Below, piece by piece: positions 44,027-53,283 of a DNA stretch of 64,000 bases. Numbering within the stretch: the first letter of the stretch is position 1; every line of letters begins with the position of its first letter. Below the pieces are notes generated by a model. The model was not told where the DNA came from. It searched no databases and worked only from the letters and a program-made list of their open reading frames with translations. Both the position numbers and the translations under genes were made by a program. Source of the DNA: Bacillus halotolerans (GTDB taxonomy: Bacteria; Bacillota; Bacilli; Bacillales; Bacillaceae); assembly GCF_001517105.1 (NCBI RefSeq), contig NZ_LPVF01000008.1, forward strand, positions 186,001-250,000. Direction: 5' to 3'.

Positions 44027-44182
44027 ATGGATCAGGTTTTTATAGAGGAAGTCGTCAAGCAGATCAGCAATCTCGGGTTCCCGGCACTGATCGCGATGTA
44101 CCTGCTGACCCGTTTCGAGAAAAAATTCGATCAGCTCATTGAACTGATGACAGAGCTGAAAGATCAGAAAGCGAAACATTAA
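44027..44182 (+). CDS. yvrJ: YvrJ-family small membrane protein
   Basis: 51 aa with one hydrophobic segment (LGFPALIAMYLLTRFEKKF) and a Lys-rich C-terminus, the hallmark of the YvrJ family, which has phage-holin-like relatives. The ATG at 44027 follows AGGGAGGTG. It lies upstream of oxdC in the SigO-controlled unit, with a 119-nt gap. The function is unknown. Confidence 0.85.
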   Translation: MDQVFIEEVVKQISNLGFPALIAMYLLTRFEKKFDQLIELMTELKDQKAKH

Positions 44183-44301
44183 TTTTGTATCGAAGTTGAC
44201 TTTTCATCGGTTTTTTTCACTTAACAAGACAGAAGGGAAAACGAAAGGCCTTTCACATTCTCTTTCTGCGCCACAATTATTTTTAAGGAGGAGACAGGAA
44301 A

Positions 44302-45459
44302 ATGAAAAAACAAAACGACATTCCCCAGCCAATCAGAGGAGATAAGGGAGCGACAGTGAAAATCCCGCGTAATATTGAAAGGGACCGGCAGAATCCCGAT
44401 ATGCTCGTACCGCCGGAAACCGATCATGGCACCGTTGAAAATATGAAGTTTTCTTTCTCAGATACTCATAACCGTTTGGAAAAAGGCGGGTACGCCCGTG
44501 AAGTTACCGTACGTGAGCTGCCGATTTCAGAAAACCTGGCTTCTGTTAATATGCGGCTGAAGCCAGGCGCCATTCGCGAGCTTCATTGGCATAAGGAAGC
44601 AGAGTGGGCTTATATGATCTACGGGACAGCACGCGTCACGATTGTGGATGAAAAGGGCCGCAGCTTTATTGATGATGTAGGCGAAGGAGATTTATGGTAC
44701 TTCCCGTCAGGCCTGCCGCACTCGATTCAAGCGCTTGAAGAAGGGGCAGAGTTCCTGCTCGTATTTGACGACGGGTCATTCTCTGAAAACAGCACGTTCC
44801 AGCTGACAGACTGGCTTGCCCACACCCCTAAAGAAGTGATTGCCGCTAATTTTGGCGTAACAGAAAAAGAAATCGCCAATTTGCCAGGCAAAGAAAAATA
44901 TATATTTGAAAAACCTGTGCCCGGCTGTTTAAAAGATGACATTGTGGAAGGGCCGTACGGCGAAGTGCCTTATCCGTTTACGTACCGCCTTCTTGAACAG
45001 GAGCCGATTGTATCAGAAGGAGGAAAGGTGTACATTGCGGATTCGACAAACTTTACAGTGTCTAAAACCATTGCATCCGCGCTTGTAATCGTGGAACCAG
45101 GCGCCATGAGAGAGCTTCACTGGCATCCGAATACGCATGAATGGCAATATTACATCTCCGGTAAAGCGAGAATGACTGTTTTTGCTGCTGACGGCCATGC
45201 GAGAACCTTTAACTATCAAGCCGGTGATGTCGGTTATGTTCCATTTGCGATGGGCCACTACGTAGAAAACCTCGGCGATGAACCGCTCGTCTTTTTAGAA
45301 ATCTTTAAAGATGACCATTATGCCGATGTGTCTTTAAACCAATGGCTCGCAATGCTTCCTGAAACCTTCGTCCAAGAACACCTTGACTTAGGCAAAGAAT
45401 TTACGGATGTCCTTTCAAAAGAAAAGCATCCGGTTGTGAAAAAGAAAAGCAGCAAATAA
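44302..45459 (+). CDS. oxdC: Oxalate decarboxylase OxdC (bicupin, Mn-dependent)
   Basis: 385-aa bicupin that converts oxalate to formate and CO2, consuming a proton. Mn site 1 is His95, His97, Glu101, His140; site 2 is His273, His275, Glu280, His319. The active-site lid reads SENST at 161-165, with Glu162 as proton donor, which marks a decarboxylase rather than an oxidase. It is controlled by SigO-RsoA, fitting acid-stress defence. An AAGGAGGAG ribosome site precedes it. It equals yvrK. Confidence 0.96.
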   Translation: MKKQNDIPQPIRGDKGATVKIPRNIERDRQNPDMLVPPETDHGTVENMKFSFSDTHNRLEKGGYAREVTVRELPISENLASVNMRLKPGAIRELHWHKEAEWAYMIYGTARVTIVDEKGRSFIDDVGEGDLWYFPSGLPHSIQALEEGAEFLLVFDDGSFSENSTFQLTDWLAHTPKEVIAANFGVTEKEIANLPGKEKYIFEKPVPGCLKDDIVEGPYGEVPYPFTYRLLEQEPIVSEGGKVYIADSTNFTVSKTIASALVIVEPGAMRELHWHPNTHEWQYYISGKARMTVFAADGHARTFNYQAGDVGYVPFAMGHYVENLGDEPLVFLEIFKDDHYADVSLNQWLAMLPETFVQEHLDLGKEFTDVLSKEKHPVVKKKSSK

Positions 45460-45523
45460 AAAACTGGCAGCTTGCAGAGAGCGCTCGTTCTCTCTCTGCA
45501 AGCGCTGATAAGGAGATGAACCA

Positions 45524-45925
45524 GTGATACATCAAAAATATTTATTACGGCAGGCCGTACAGTATGTGCTGGCAGCGGCGGCTGTGTTATTTTGCTATTT
45601 TACAATCATTCTCTGTGTCTTTTCTTTGGCGGGAACGAGCTACCGATCAGCTGCTCATGTCCTGCTTTTTGCTGTGTTATTTCTTGTGCTCGGACTATGC
45701 TTTGAACCTTTTGAACGGCTGATGATACATAGTTTTACGTTTTTTAAGACTGGAAAACGAGCTTTTATCCTTATGGCCGGCACCGTCCAGCTGCTGTTTT
45801 TATGGATGACCGCTTATACGGCAGATCAAATGATTCATAACATTTGGCTGTCAACCACAGAAGAAATGATCCTCGCAGCCGTTTTTCTTATTTTAGATAA
45901 ATGCAATTCAGCACTGCCCAGCTAA
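45524..45925 (+). CDS. yvrL: Membrane protein YvrL, regulator of the SigO system
   Basis: 133 aa with about four TM helices (YVLAAAAVLFCYFTIILCVFSLAG, HVLLFAVLFLVLGLCF, FILMAGTVQLLFLWMTAY and MILAAVFLILDKC). The start codon is GTG at 45524 behind AAGGAGATG. It lies 64 nt after oxdC in the same direction. In B. subtilis it is reported to act negatively on SigO-dependent transcription, probably as a membrane-level regulator. Confidence 0.85.
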   Translation: MIHQKYLLRQAVQYVLAAAAVLFCYFTIILCVFSLAGTSYRSAAHVLLFAVLFLVLGLCFEPFERLMIHSFTFFKTGKRAFILMAGTVQLLFLWMTAYTADQMIHNIWLSTTEEMILAAVFLILDKCNSALPS

Positions 45926-45960
45926 AAAAAGAACGCCATCCGATTGGATGCGTTCTTTTT
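45926..45960. terminator. Bidirectional terminator yvrL/yvrN
   Basis: AAGAACG-(C)-CATCC-GATT-GGATG-CGTTCTT (45929-45957) with A run before and T run after. Confidence 0.88.
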
Positions 45961-47188
45961 ATTCATATCGAAGCGCGTCAACAGGCTGAAGCTTCGATGC
46001 CTTAATGGACGGCAGCAAGCCGAAAATAATGCCGACTGCCATTGAGAAAATGAGTGCTCCGATAACTGCCGGAACGGAGATGATAAAAGGCATCGGAAAG
46101 ATAACCGTGATAAGTTTAGCGATGCCAAAGCCCGCCAGCACACCGAGAATTCCGCCAATACTTGTCAGCACGACGGCCTCTGTTAAAAATTGAAATAAAA
46201 TCACGCGCCGCTTGGCACCGAGCGCCTTCTTAATTCCGATTTCCCGCGTGCGCTCCGTCACTGAAACAAGCATAATGTTCATGACACCGATGCCTCCGAC
46301 CAAAAGCGATATGCTTGCAATTCCGCCAAGCAGCAGAGCAAATGACTGGTTAAAGGACTCCACTTCCTGAGCGACCTCCTGAAGGTCCATCACGCTGTAC
46401 TCCGCTTTTTCCAAATCAGCATCTGACAGTCCTTGATTTAGAAGGTCCGCGGCCATTACACCGGCTTCTTGGATATGCTCAGAAGAGTCTGCCTGCACCG
46501 CAATCTGTGTCGGCGCGTCAAATCCTTCAATAAGCGGCCACACTTTTTTCGGCACATATAAAACCGGATTCGCATAGTCGCCATCAAACATGCTTTCTTC
46601 CTGTTTCTTTTCATGAAAAACACCGGCAACCCGGAACGGCACACCGTTCATCTCAATGTTTTTGTGCAGAGCGTCACCGTCAGGAAACAGCTCATCTCTT
46701 GCGGCCTCATTGATCATAACCACTTGGTGTGTGCTGTTTAATTCTTTTTCCGCCAGCTTTCTCCCCTCAGTGATGCTGATCGGGAACATATTGAAATAAT
46801 CAGCATCCACTCCGTACACTTGAGGATAAGAAACGTTCGTTAAGTGAAAAACGGTGGCGCCTTCGGACAAGTAATATAAAGATAATCCTTTTACAACCGG
46901 GTCTGATTTTATCGTCTTAATGGTTTCTTCAGATACAGGGGGTGCGGACGTATAAGAAACCTCCTGGTAACCGCCTTCCTCCTCCCCGCCTGTTGGCTGG
47001 TACACAACATTAATCGCGTTATTTCCCATGCCGATCATGCTTTGCTTTAATTGCTCGCTTTGGCCTTTCAGCATAGAGACGATCGCAATGATCGCAGCTA
47101 TACCGATAATGACACCAAGCATCGTAAGAATCGACCTCAGCTTATGTGAAAAAATAGATTGAAAGGAGATCCGAATATGTTCAAGCAT
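45959..47188 (-). CDS. yvrN: MacB-type ABC exporter permease YvrN
   Basis: 409 aa. The N-terminal TM helix (SQSIFSHKLRSILTMLGVIIGIAAIIAIVSM) is followed by a periplasmic-facing MacB_PCD domain, then three TM helices in an FtsX domain with LLVGGIGVMNIMLVSVTERTREIGIKKALGA. It overlaps yvrO by 8 nt. With YvrO and YvrP it forms a tripartite-like efflux or mechanotransmission pump; such pumps in bacilli handle toxins or peptides. Confidence 0.9.
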   Translation of the reverse strand: MLEHIRISFQSIFSHKLRSILTMLGVIIGIAAIIAIVSMLKGQSEQLKQSMIGMGNNAINVVYQPTGGEEEGGYQEVSYTSAPPVSEETIKTIKSDPVVKGLSLYYLSEGATVFHLTNVSYPQVYGVDADYFNMFPISITEGRKLAEKELNSTHQVVMINEAARDELFPDGDALHKNIEMNGVPFRVAGVFHEKKQEESMFDGDYANPVLYVPKKVWPLIEGFDAPTQIAVQADSSEHIQEAGVMAADLLNQGLSDADLEKAEYSVMDLQEVAQEVESFNQSFALLLGGIASISLLVGGIGVMNIMLVSVTERTREIGIKKALGAKRRVILFQFLTEAVVLTSIGGILGVLAGFGIAKLITVIFPMPFIISVPAVIGALIFSMAVGIIFGLLPSIKASKLQPVDALRYE

Positions 47189-47867
47189 GGCTAATCCCTC
47201 TCTCGTCTAACACTAATTCTCCGTCTCTGATAAACACGGTTCTTTCGGCTTTTCTGGCGACGTCCGGATCATGGGTAATCATAATAATCGTTGTGCCTTC
47301 CTGATGCAATTGTGAAAACAGCGACAAAATTTGTTCACTTGATTTTGTATCAAGCGCCCCGGTCGGTTCATCTGCCAGAATAAACCGAGGCTGATTGACA
47401 AGGGCTCTGGCAATCGCCACCCGCTGCTTTTGTCCGCCGGACAGCTTTGGCGGCTTGTAAGAAATCCTATCTTTCAAACCAACCTTTTCAAGAGCTTCAT
47501 AAGCTCTTTGCCTTCTTTCTTTTTTCTTTACCTTATTGTAAATCATCGGCAGCTCGACATTTTGCAGTGCGGTAAGGCGCGGCAGCAAATGAAAGGTTTG
47601 AAACACAAACCCGATCGATTCGTTGCGAATGTCAGCCAAAGCACCGTCTTTCCCTTTTAATACATCCATCTGGTCCAGCATATAGGTTCCGGAGGTCGGC
47701 CTGTCCAAACAGCCTATAATATTCATTAACGTAGACTTCCCTGAACCGGACGGCCCCATAATGGCCAGAAATTCACCAGCTTTAACGGTGAGATTAATAT
47801 GCTTTAAGATCGGCACCTCTTCTTTGCCCAGCTTGTACGATTTAGAGATATTATTCAGTGTCAGCAT
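47181..47867 (-). CDS. yvrO: MacB/LolD-type ABC exporter ATPase YvrO
   Basis: 228 aa: Walker A GPSGSGKST at about 39-47, signature LSGGQKQR, Walker B FILADEPTGALD. It is closest to the MacB/LolD/FtsE group by the GCLDRPTSGTY and TALQNVELPMIY segments. It overlaps yvrN by 8 nt and yvrP by 17 nt, so all three are translated together. Confidence 0.92.
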   Translation of the reverse strand: MLTLNNISKSYKLGKEEVPILKHINLTVKAGEFLAIMGPSGSGKSTLMNIIGCLDRPTSGTYMLDQMDVLKGKDGALADIRNESIGFVFQTFHLLPRLTALQNVELPMIYNKVKKKERRQRAYEALEKVGLKDRISYKPPKLSGGQKQRVAIARALVNQPRFILADEPTGALDTKSSEQILSLFSQLHQEGTTIIMITHDPDVARKAERTVFIRDGELVLDERGISHA

Positions 47868-49044
47868 TGACTGTAACCTGCTTTCCTTCCTTGACGGTGG
47901 GATCAGGATAGATCACATAATCTTCCGGTGTCAGGCCGCTTTTGATTTCGACCATGTCACTTTCGTCTGTCTCCCCGATTTCAACAGGCTGTTTAACCGC
48001 CTTCTGCTCCTCATCCGTCTTCCAAACGTATGGTTCGCCATCGTCCTGGATAATCATGTCGGACGGCAGCTTAATCGTATTCGCATCTGCTTCGTCACTC
48101 ATGACTTCAATATTGACATGATAGCCGACTTCAAGGCCCTTATGGCTGTCCAATAAAACAGTGAAAGGATAGTTAGAGGATTGGGGATTCATTTCCTCTT
48201 CAGCATAACTTTCTGACTCTTCCCCCTCGCCTGTTCCAGCAGGAAGCTTGCCGATTGAAGTGATCTTGCCTTTCCACTCGCCTTCACCGCCTGTTTTCAG
48301 CGTAACTCTGACTTTGCTGCCTTTTTTAATCGTGTCCATTAACAGCTCGTTGATTTGGCTTTTCACAAGGTATTTGCCCGTTGAAACGATTTGGATATAC
48401 GGGCCTGCTGCCTGATCACCCGTTGCGCCGTCCGCAATATCCTGATTGACGCTTTGAACGATACCGTCATGCTTGCTTGTAATCACATTAGAACCTTTGT
48501 TTTTCGTTAGTGCAGCCAGTTCTTTTTGGTGCTGCTTCAATTCAAGCTGGCTTGTCTTTAAATCAAAATTGGCCTGGTCAAGCTCGTGTTGAAGCTGTGC
48601 TTTCTCGTCTTTTCCGGCTGTCTTCAGCTTCTTTTCAGTTTCTGCTATTGATTTTTGCAAGCGGCTGATTTGAAGGTTTGTCATTTCGGTTTGTAAATTG
48701 CTTTGCTCAATTTCGTCAGAATGATCCTCGCCCTCGTACTCGAAAAGCTTATCGCCTTTTTTAACCTTATCGCCTTCTTTGACGTACGTTTTTTTAATGC
48801 TTCCTTTCTCTGAATCTATGTATACTTTTTGCTGTTTCTCTGGTTCAACTTTTCCCGAAAACGATTGGGCAGATTCAGATTCACCGCCCATATACACCGC
48901 GACCGATTCAGCATAAGGCTCCGATGATACGGCAACTTGGTTCATATGAGTAAAAAAGTAAAAACCGCCGGCGCCGATCCCCGCCAGTAGGAGCACGCCG
49001 GCACATATCGAACCGGCAATAAGCCATTTTTTCTTCTTGGACAC
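47851..49044 (-). CDS. yvrP: HlyD/RND-type adaptor of the YvrPON exporter, YvrP
   Basis: 397-aa membrane-fusion protein. One N-terminal TM helix (WLIAGSICAGVLLLAGIGAGGFYFF), a lipoyl half-motif (VYIDSEKGSIKKTYVKEGDKVKKGDKLFEYEG), a long coiled-coil hairpin (about 115-200), the second lipoyl half (SKHDGIVQSVNQDIADG) and a beta-barrel domain follow. It leads the operon. Promoter: TTGAAT (49115-49110), 17-bp spacer, TAGAAT (49092-49087) on the minus strand. Confidence 0.9.
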   Translation of the reverse strand: MSKKKKWLIAGSICAGVLLLAGIGAGGFYFFTHMNQVAVSSEPYAESVAVYMGGESESAQSFSGKVEPEKQQKVYIDSEKGSIKKTYVKEGDKVKKGDKLFEYEGEDHSDEIEQSNLQTEMTNLQISRLQKSIAETEKKLKTAGKDEKAQLQHELDQANFDLKTSQLELKQHQKELAALTKNKGSNVITSKHDGIVQSVNQDIADGATGDQAAGPYIQIVSTGKYLVKSQINELLMDTIKKGSKVRVTLKTGGEGEWKGKITSIGKLPAGTGEGEESESYAEEEMNPQSSNYPFTVLLDSHKGLEVGYHVNIEVMSDEADANTIKLPSDMIIQDDGEPYVWKTDEEQKAVKQPVEIGETDESDMVEIKSGLTPEDYVIYPDPTVKEGKQVTVNADTE

Positions 49045-49086
49045 AATGATCTCCTCTTTCTGTAATCTTCGTAATATTTTCGAAAC

Positions 49087-49115
49087 ATTCTAACCAATAT
49101 TATCTATTAATTCAA
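49087..49115 (-). promoter_or_regulatory. Candidate promoter of yvrP-yvrO-yvrN
   Basis: TTGAAT, 17-bp spacer and TAGAAT on the minus strand, 43 bp upstream of yvrP. Confidence 0.6.
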
Positions 49116-49181
49116 ATAGACTTTCAATCTTTTTCTTCAAAATCTGGAATTAGCAAGGAAAATTATATTTTTACAGTTAAA

Positions 49182-49215
49182 AATAAAAAATCCCGGCGTC
49201 ATACCGGGATTTTTC
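49182..49215 (-). terminator. Terminator of the fhuBGC operon
   Basis: AAAAATCCCGG-CGTCATA-CCGGGATTTTT (49186-49214), directly after the fhuC stop, with A run on its left giving the T tail on the minus strand. Confidence 0.92.
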
Positions 49216-50025
49216 TTACACAGAAACAAGCTGTTTTTCAGTTTTAATCAGGTCATAAGTTAAGCATACTGGTTTATTTGTACGAGGATCAGTGACGATT
49301 TCGGCATCAATCTGGAATACCCGTTTCAAAATATCCGGCGTCATGACCTCCAGTGCGGTTCCTTCCTTGATGACCGTGCCTTTTTTGAGTGCAATCATAT
49401 AATGGGAAAAACGGGCCGCATGATTCAGATCATGAATCACCATTAAAATCGTCCGCCCCTGTTCCTTGTTCAGCCTGTCAAGCAGCTGCAGGATTTCGAG
49501 CTGATGTGCGAGATCGAGATATGTTGTTGGTTCGTCAAGCAAAAGCAGCTCTGTCCCTTGTGCGAGCGCCATCGCAATCCACACGCGCTGACGCTGTCCG
49601 CCTGACAATGCCTCAATCGGACGCTCATGGTATTCCGCCATGCCGGTTTCTTCGAGGGCCCATTTGATGATGCGGCGGTCTTCATCATTTAATCTGCCGA
49701 AGCCTGATTGATGCGGAAATCTGCCGTACGACACCAATTCGTACACCGTTAATCCGCTCGGAGCCTCAGGCGTCTGCGGCAGAATGGCCATATCCTTCGC
49801 AATGTCCTTAGTAGACATTTTATGAATCGCATTGCCGTTTAAGTAAACGGCACCTTGATGTGAGCGCATAATTCTGGACATCGTTTTTAATATCGTTGAC
49901 TTTCCGCAGCCATTCGGTCCAATTAAGGTTGTTATTTTCCCTTTAGGAATGGATATATTTAAATCTTCTACAATCAGCCTGTCGCCATAACCGATCCCAA
50001 GCTGTTCCGTTGATAATGAATTCAA
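49216..50025 (-). CDS. fhuC: Ferrichrome/hydroxamate ABC transporter ATPase FhuC
   Basis: 269-aa ATPase that drives uptake of ferric hydroxamate siderophores through FhuB-FhuG. Walker A GPNGCGKST at 36-44, signature ALSGGQRQR, Walker [13 protein letters not shown]. The start is a TTG at 50025 behind GAGGAGGGG; no ATG fits. It follows fhuG by 14 nt as the last gene of the minus-strand operon and is close kin of yusV in this window. Confidence 0.94.
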   Translation of the reverse strand: MNSLSTEQLGIGYGDRLIVEDLNISIPKGKITTLIGPNGCGKSTILKTMSRIMRSHQGAVYLNGNAIHKMSTKDIAKDMAILPQTPEAPSGLTVYELVSYGRFPHQSGFGRLNDEDRRIIKWALEETGMAEYHERPIEALSGGQRQRVWIAMALAQGTELLLLDEPTTYLDLAHQLEILQLLDRLNKEQGRTILMVIHDLNHAARFSHYMIALKKGTVIKEGTALEVMTPDILKRVFQIDAEIVTDPRTNKPVCLTYDLIKTEKQLVSV

Positions 50026-50039
50026 GTTCGGTCCCCTCC

Positions 50040-51050
50040 TCAATTCGATTTCATCAATAAATAAATAAAGTAAGGCGCACCTAAAACGGAGATGACAAGT
50101 CCGACCGGAATTTCTGACGGGGCCAACACATTTCTCGCCAGCGTATCAGCCAGCAGAAACAGAAACGCGCCGATGAAGGCGGAAACCGGTATAAGCGTCT
50201 GGTGGCGGGGACCGGTAAGCCTTCTTGCCACATGCGGTGCAATTAATCCGAGGAACGCGATGCCTCCTGCAGCTGCGACACAGGATGCGGCAAGAGCGAC
50301 CGCTGCCAGAAGGAGAATCCGTCTTTCCTTTTCAACAGCAGTGCCAAGTCCGGTCGCTAATTGGTCTCCCAGCTGTAAAATGTTCAGATAGCGTGCTTTA
50401 TATAAAGTAAAAGGAAGCAAGATCACAATCCAGGGGAGTACCGCCCAGATCATGTTCCAATTGGCCCCCCATATCGAGCCTGATATCCAAACTGCAGCCT
50501 GCATAAAGTCATGCGGGTCCATTTTGAGCTGAAAAATAAGCAAAAGGGCATTAAATCCGGCATTCACACCGATTCCGACTAGGATCAGCCGAATCGGAGT
50601 CACACCTTTTTTCCAAGCCAGAAGATAAATGAGAAACGCGGCGAGGAACGCGCCTGCCAAAGCGCTGAACGGCAGCATAAACGTCCCTAAAAAGCCGAGA
50701 TCTGATGCTGATCCTTGAAAAAAGTAAATAAAGAGCACAACAGCAAGCGAACCCCCGGCGTTAATCCCGAGAATACCGGGTTCAGCCAAATCATTTTGAG
50801 ACACGCTTTGCAAAATGGCTCCGGCAACAGCGATACCCGCCCCAACAAGCAACGACAACATTATTCGCGGCAGCCTGAACTCAAATAAGACAAGCTCATC
50901 CCGTGCCGTCCCTTGGCCGAAAAAGACCTTGAGCGTTTGCAATGGGGCAATTTTAATGACACCCAGATTCAGACTGATAAAAAAGACAAGCACGATCAGC
51001 AGAAAAGTCACTGCTATCACAACAAGAGGTTTTTTCGTTTTCGTTTTCAT
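50040..51050 (-). CDS. fhuG: Ferrichrome ABC transporter permease FhuG
   Basis: 336-aa FecCD-family permease with about nine or ten TM helices. The family segment MLSLLVGAGIAVAGAILQSVSQNDLAEPGILGINAGGSLAVVLF and the ATPase-contact loop GGIAFLGLIAPHVARRLTG are intact. It forms a heterodimer channel with FhuB. The start ATG at 51050 overlaps the fhuB stop by one base region, so translation is coupled. Confidence 0.93.
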   Translation of the reverse strand: MKTKTKKPLVVIAVTFLLIVLVFFISLNLGVIKIAPLQTLKVFFGQGTARDELVLFEFRLPRIMLSLLVGAGIAVAGAILQSVSQNDLAEPGILGINAGGSLAVVLFIYFFQGSASDLGFLGTFMLPFSALAGAFLAAFLIYLLAWKKGVTPIRLILVGIGVNAGFNALLLIFQLKMDPHDFMQAAVWISGSIWGANWNMIWAVLPWIVILLPFTLYKARYLNILQLGDQLATGLGTAVEKERRILLLAAVALAASCVAAAGGIAFLGLIAPHVARRLTGPRHQTLIPVSAFIGAFLFLLADTLARNVLAPSEIPVGLVISVLGAPYFIYLLMKSN

Positions 51051-52100
51051 TACAGCCCTCTCCTTTCACGACGTGCCAAATAAAAGAAAAAGGGAACACC
51101 GATGAGGGAGGTCAGCGCGCCGACAGGCGTTTCAAACGGCGCGTTCACGAGTCTGGCCGCAATGTCAGCAAAAACAAGCAAAACAGCGCCAAGCACCGCC
51201 GAGCAAGGAATGATCCACCGATAATCAACCCCTACCAAAAACCTTGTGATATGAGGAATGATCAGTCCGATAAACGCGATGGTGCCGGCAATGGAAACAG
51301 CAGCTCCCGTCAACACCACAACGACAAGCATGCCAACCAGTTTCACCGCTGATGTATACTGCCCAAGCCCCTTCGCCAGATCGTCACCGAGGCTTAACAC
51401 CGTCACAGACCGGGCAATGATAAACGCAAACGTCAAACCGACAGCTCCTGCAATAACCAGAAGCTGAACGCCTGACCATTTCACACCCGCTACCCCGCCT
51501 GCGTACCAAAAGCTGACATCCTGTGCTACATCAAAACGGAGCGCAATTGCGGTTGAAATGCCCGTAAAGAAATAACTGACGGCCGTTCCGGCAAGAGCAA
51601 GCTTTACAGGCGTGAGACCGCCCCTGGAAAACATGCCGATGCCCAATACCGTCGATGCCCCCAGTCCCGCGCCCGCAAAGGACCACAGCACAAGCCCGAA
51701 GGCAGAAAGTCCTGGAAAAAAAAGCAAACGCAATCGAAATAGCAAAAGCAGAGCCCGATGTTATCCCCATAATAGAAGGCTCCGCCAATGGGTTTCTCGT
51801 CATGCCCTGCATGATCGCCCCAGACACGGCTAACAATGCGCCGACAAGCGCGGCAGCAGCCGTTCTTGGCAGCCGAAGATCGTGTATGATTTGGTGTGAG
51901 GTTTCATTTGGCTGGAAATGAAAGATGGCGTCCCACACAGTCCGTAAATGGATATCCGCAGCACCGAGAGAAATGGACAGCATCGTGCCGAAGCATAATA
52001 AACATACCCCCGCAACAAGCACAATGACCGCACCAAACGACCGGGATGTCCATTGAATTTCTTCATCTGATATCATCTGTTTATTTTTCATGTGACTCAA
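51050..52100 (-). pseudogene. fhuB: Ferrichrome ABC transporter permease FhuB, split by a +1 frameshift
   Basis: The N-terminal part (from 52091 or 52100, MKNKQMISDEEIQW... GITSGSAFAISIAFAFF) and the C-terminal part (PGLSAFGLVLWSFAGAGLGAS... to 51050) are both sound FecCD sequence but lie in different frames. They join at a run of eight A (51716-51723; T on the coding strand). Removing one T gives an unbroken AFAFFPGLSAFG. As written, the first frame runs on with unrelated residues to 51531. This could be a real mutation, a slippage-prone tract, or a sequencing or assembly error. Confidence 0.88.
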
Positions 52101-52122
52101 CAGCCGTACTTCCTTTCGATAA

Positions 52123-52137
52123 TGATAATGATTATCA
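52123..52137. promoter_or_regulatory. Fur box in front of fhuB
   Basis: TGATAATGATTATCA, a perfect 7-1-7 Fur box, 32 bp upstream of fhuB in the fhuB/fhuD divergent region. Confidence 0.93.
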
Positions 52138-52220
52138 ATTGCTGTTTCAGTATATCACTTTTTTCCGCTGATTTAATAGAGCGTTTTGATAAAAACGAAA
52201 ATATAAATGCAATAATATCG

Positions 52221-52275
52221 TGTCAACTGGCAATTATAATGGTATAATCACAGATGATAATGATTCTCTTTATCA
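52221..52275 (+). promoter_or_regulatory. fhuD promoter and Fur site
   Basis: A -10 TATAAT (52243-52248) with a weak -35 TGTCAA (52221-52226, 16-bp spacer), followed at 52255-52276 by GATGATAATGATTCTC and TTATCATC, a degenerate Fur box pair downstream of the -10 and near the transcript start. Iron repression of fhuD is expected. Confidence 0.75.
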
Positions 52276-52304
52276 TCTATTTTTTTGGAAAGAAGGTATG
52301 AGAT

Positions 52305-53252
52305 ATGACCCATACATACAAGAAGCTTGGTGCCGCTTTTTTTGCTCTTTTATTGATTGCAGCGCTGGCAGCCTGCGGAAATCACTCAGAAAGCAAAGGC
52401 TCTTCCTCTGATTCAAAAGACGAAGAAACCGTTACATACAAGGCTGAAAACGGAAATGTGAAAATTCCTAAACATCCTAAACGGGTGGTTGTCATGGCTG
52501 ACGGCTACTACGGAGACTTCAAAACACTGGGCATCAACGTCGTCGGTGCACCTGAAAATGTATTTAAAAACCCTTACTACAAAGGTAAAACCGATGGTGT
52601 CACAAATATCGGAGACGGCACTTCTGTTGAAAAAGTGATTGATTTAAAGCCTGACCTGATCATCGTTTGGACAACACAAGGCGCCGATATTAAAAAGCTC
52701 GAAAAAATCGCACCGACTGTTGCGGTGAAATACGATAAGCTCGATAACATCGAACAGCTGAAAGAATTCGCAAAAATGACAGGAACGGAAGATAAAGCGG
52801 AGAAGTGGCTTGCCGAGTGGGACAAAAAAGTTGCGGAAGCCAAAACAAAAATCCAAAAAGTCATCGGTGACAAAACGGTTTCTATTATGCAAACAAACGG
52901 CAAAGACATTTATGTATTCGGTAAAGATTTCGGAAGAGGCGGAAGCATCGTCTACAAAGATCTTGGTTTACAGGCCACAAAGCTGACAAAGGAAAAAGCC
53001 ATTGACCAAGGCCCAGGATATACCAGCATTTCTTTAGAAAAGCTCCCTGACTTCGCCGGAGATTACATTTTCGCGGGTCCATGGCAATCAGGCGGAGACG
53101 ATGGCGGCGTATTTGACAGTTCCATCTGGAAAAACCTCGATGCTGTCAAAAATGATCATGTCTATAAAATTGACCCGATCGGCTTCTATTTCTCAGACCC
53201 GATTTCACTAGAAGGACAGCTGAAATTCATTACGAAAAGCTTAACCAAATAA
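52305..53252 (+). CDS. fhuD: Ferrichrome-binding lipoprotein FhuD
   Basis: 315-aa siderophore-binding lipoprotein: signal peptide with the lipobox LAAC (Cys24), then a cluster A-II binding fold with KHPKRVVVMADGYYGDFKTLGINVVGAP, LKPDLIIVWTTQG and the inter-lobe helix. It delivers ferric hydroxamates to FhuB-FhuG. It is divergent from fhuBGC with Fur sites between, and has its own terminator. Confidence 0.94.
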   Translation: MTHTYKKLGAAFFALLLIAALAACGNHSESKGSSSDSKDEETVTYKAENGNVKIPKHPKRVVVMADGYYGDFKTLGINVVGAPENVFKNPYYKGKTDGVTNIGDGTSVEKVIDLKPDLIIVWTTQGADIKKLEKIAPTVAVKYDKLDNIEQLKEFAKMTGTEDKAEKWLAEWDKKVAEAKTKIQKVIGDKTVSIMQTNGKDIYVFGKDFGRGGSIVYKDLGLQATKLTKEKAIDQGPGYTSISLEKLPDFAGDYIFAGPWQSGGDDGGVFDSSIWKNLDAVKNDHVYKIDPIGFYFSDPISLEGQLKFITKSLTK

Positions 53253-53254
53253 AC

Positions 53255-53283
53255 AAAGAGCCGCACTGATCTGCGGCTCTTTT
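53255..53283 (+). terminator. Terminator of fhuD
   Basis: AAAGAGCCGCA-CTGATC-TGCGGCTCTTT (53255-53282) directly after fhuD. Confidence 0.92.
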
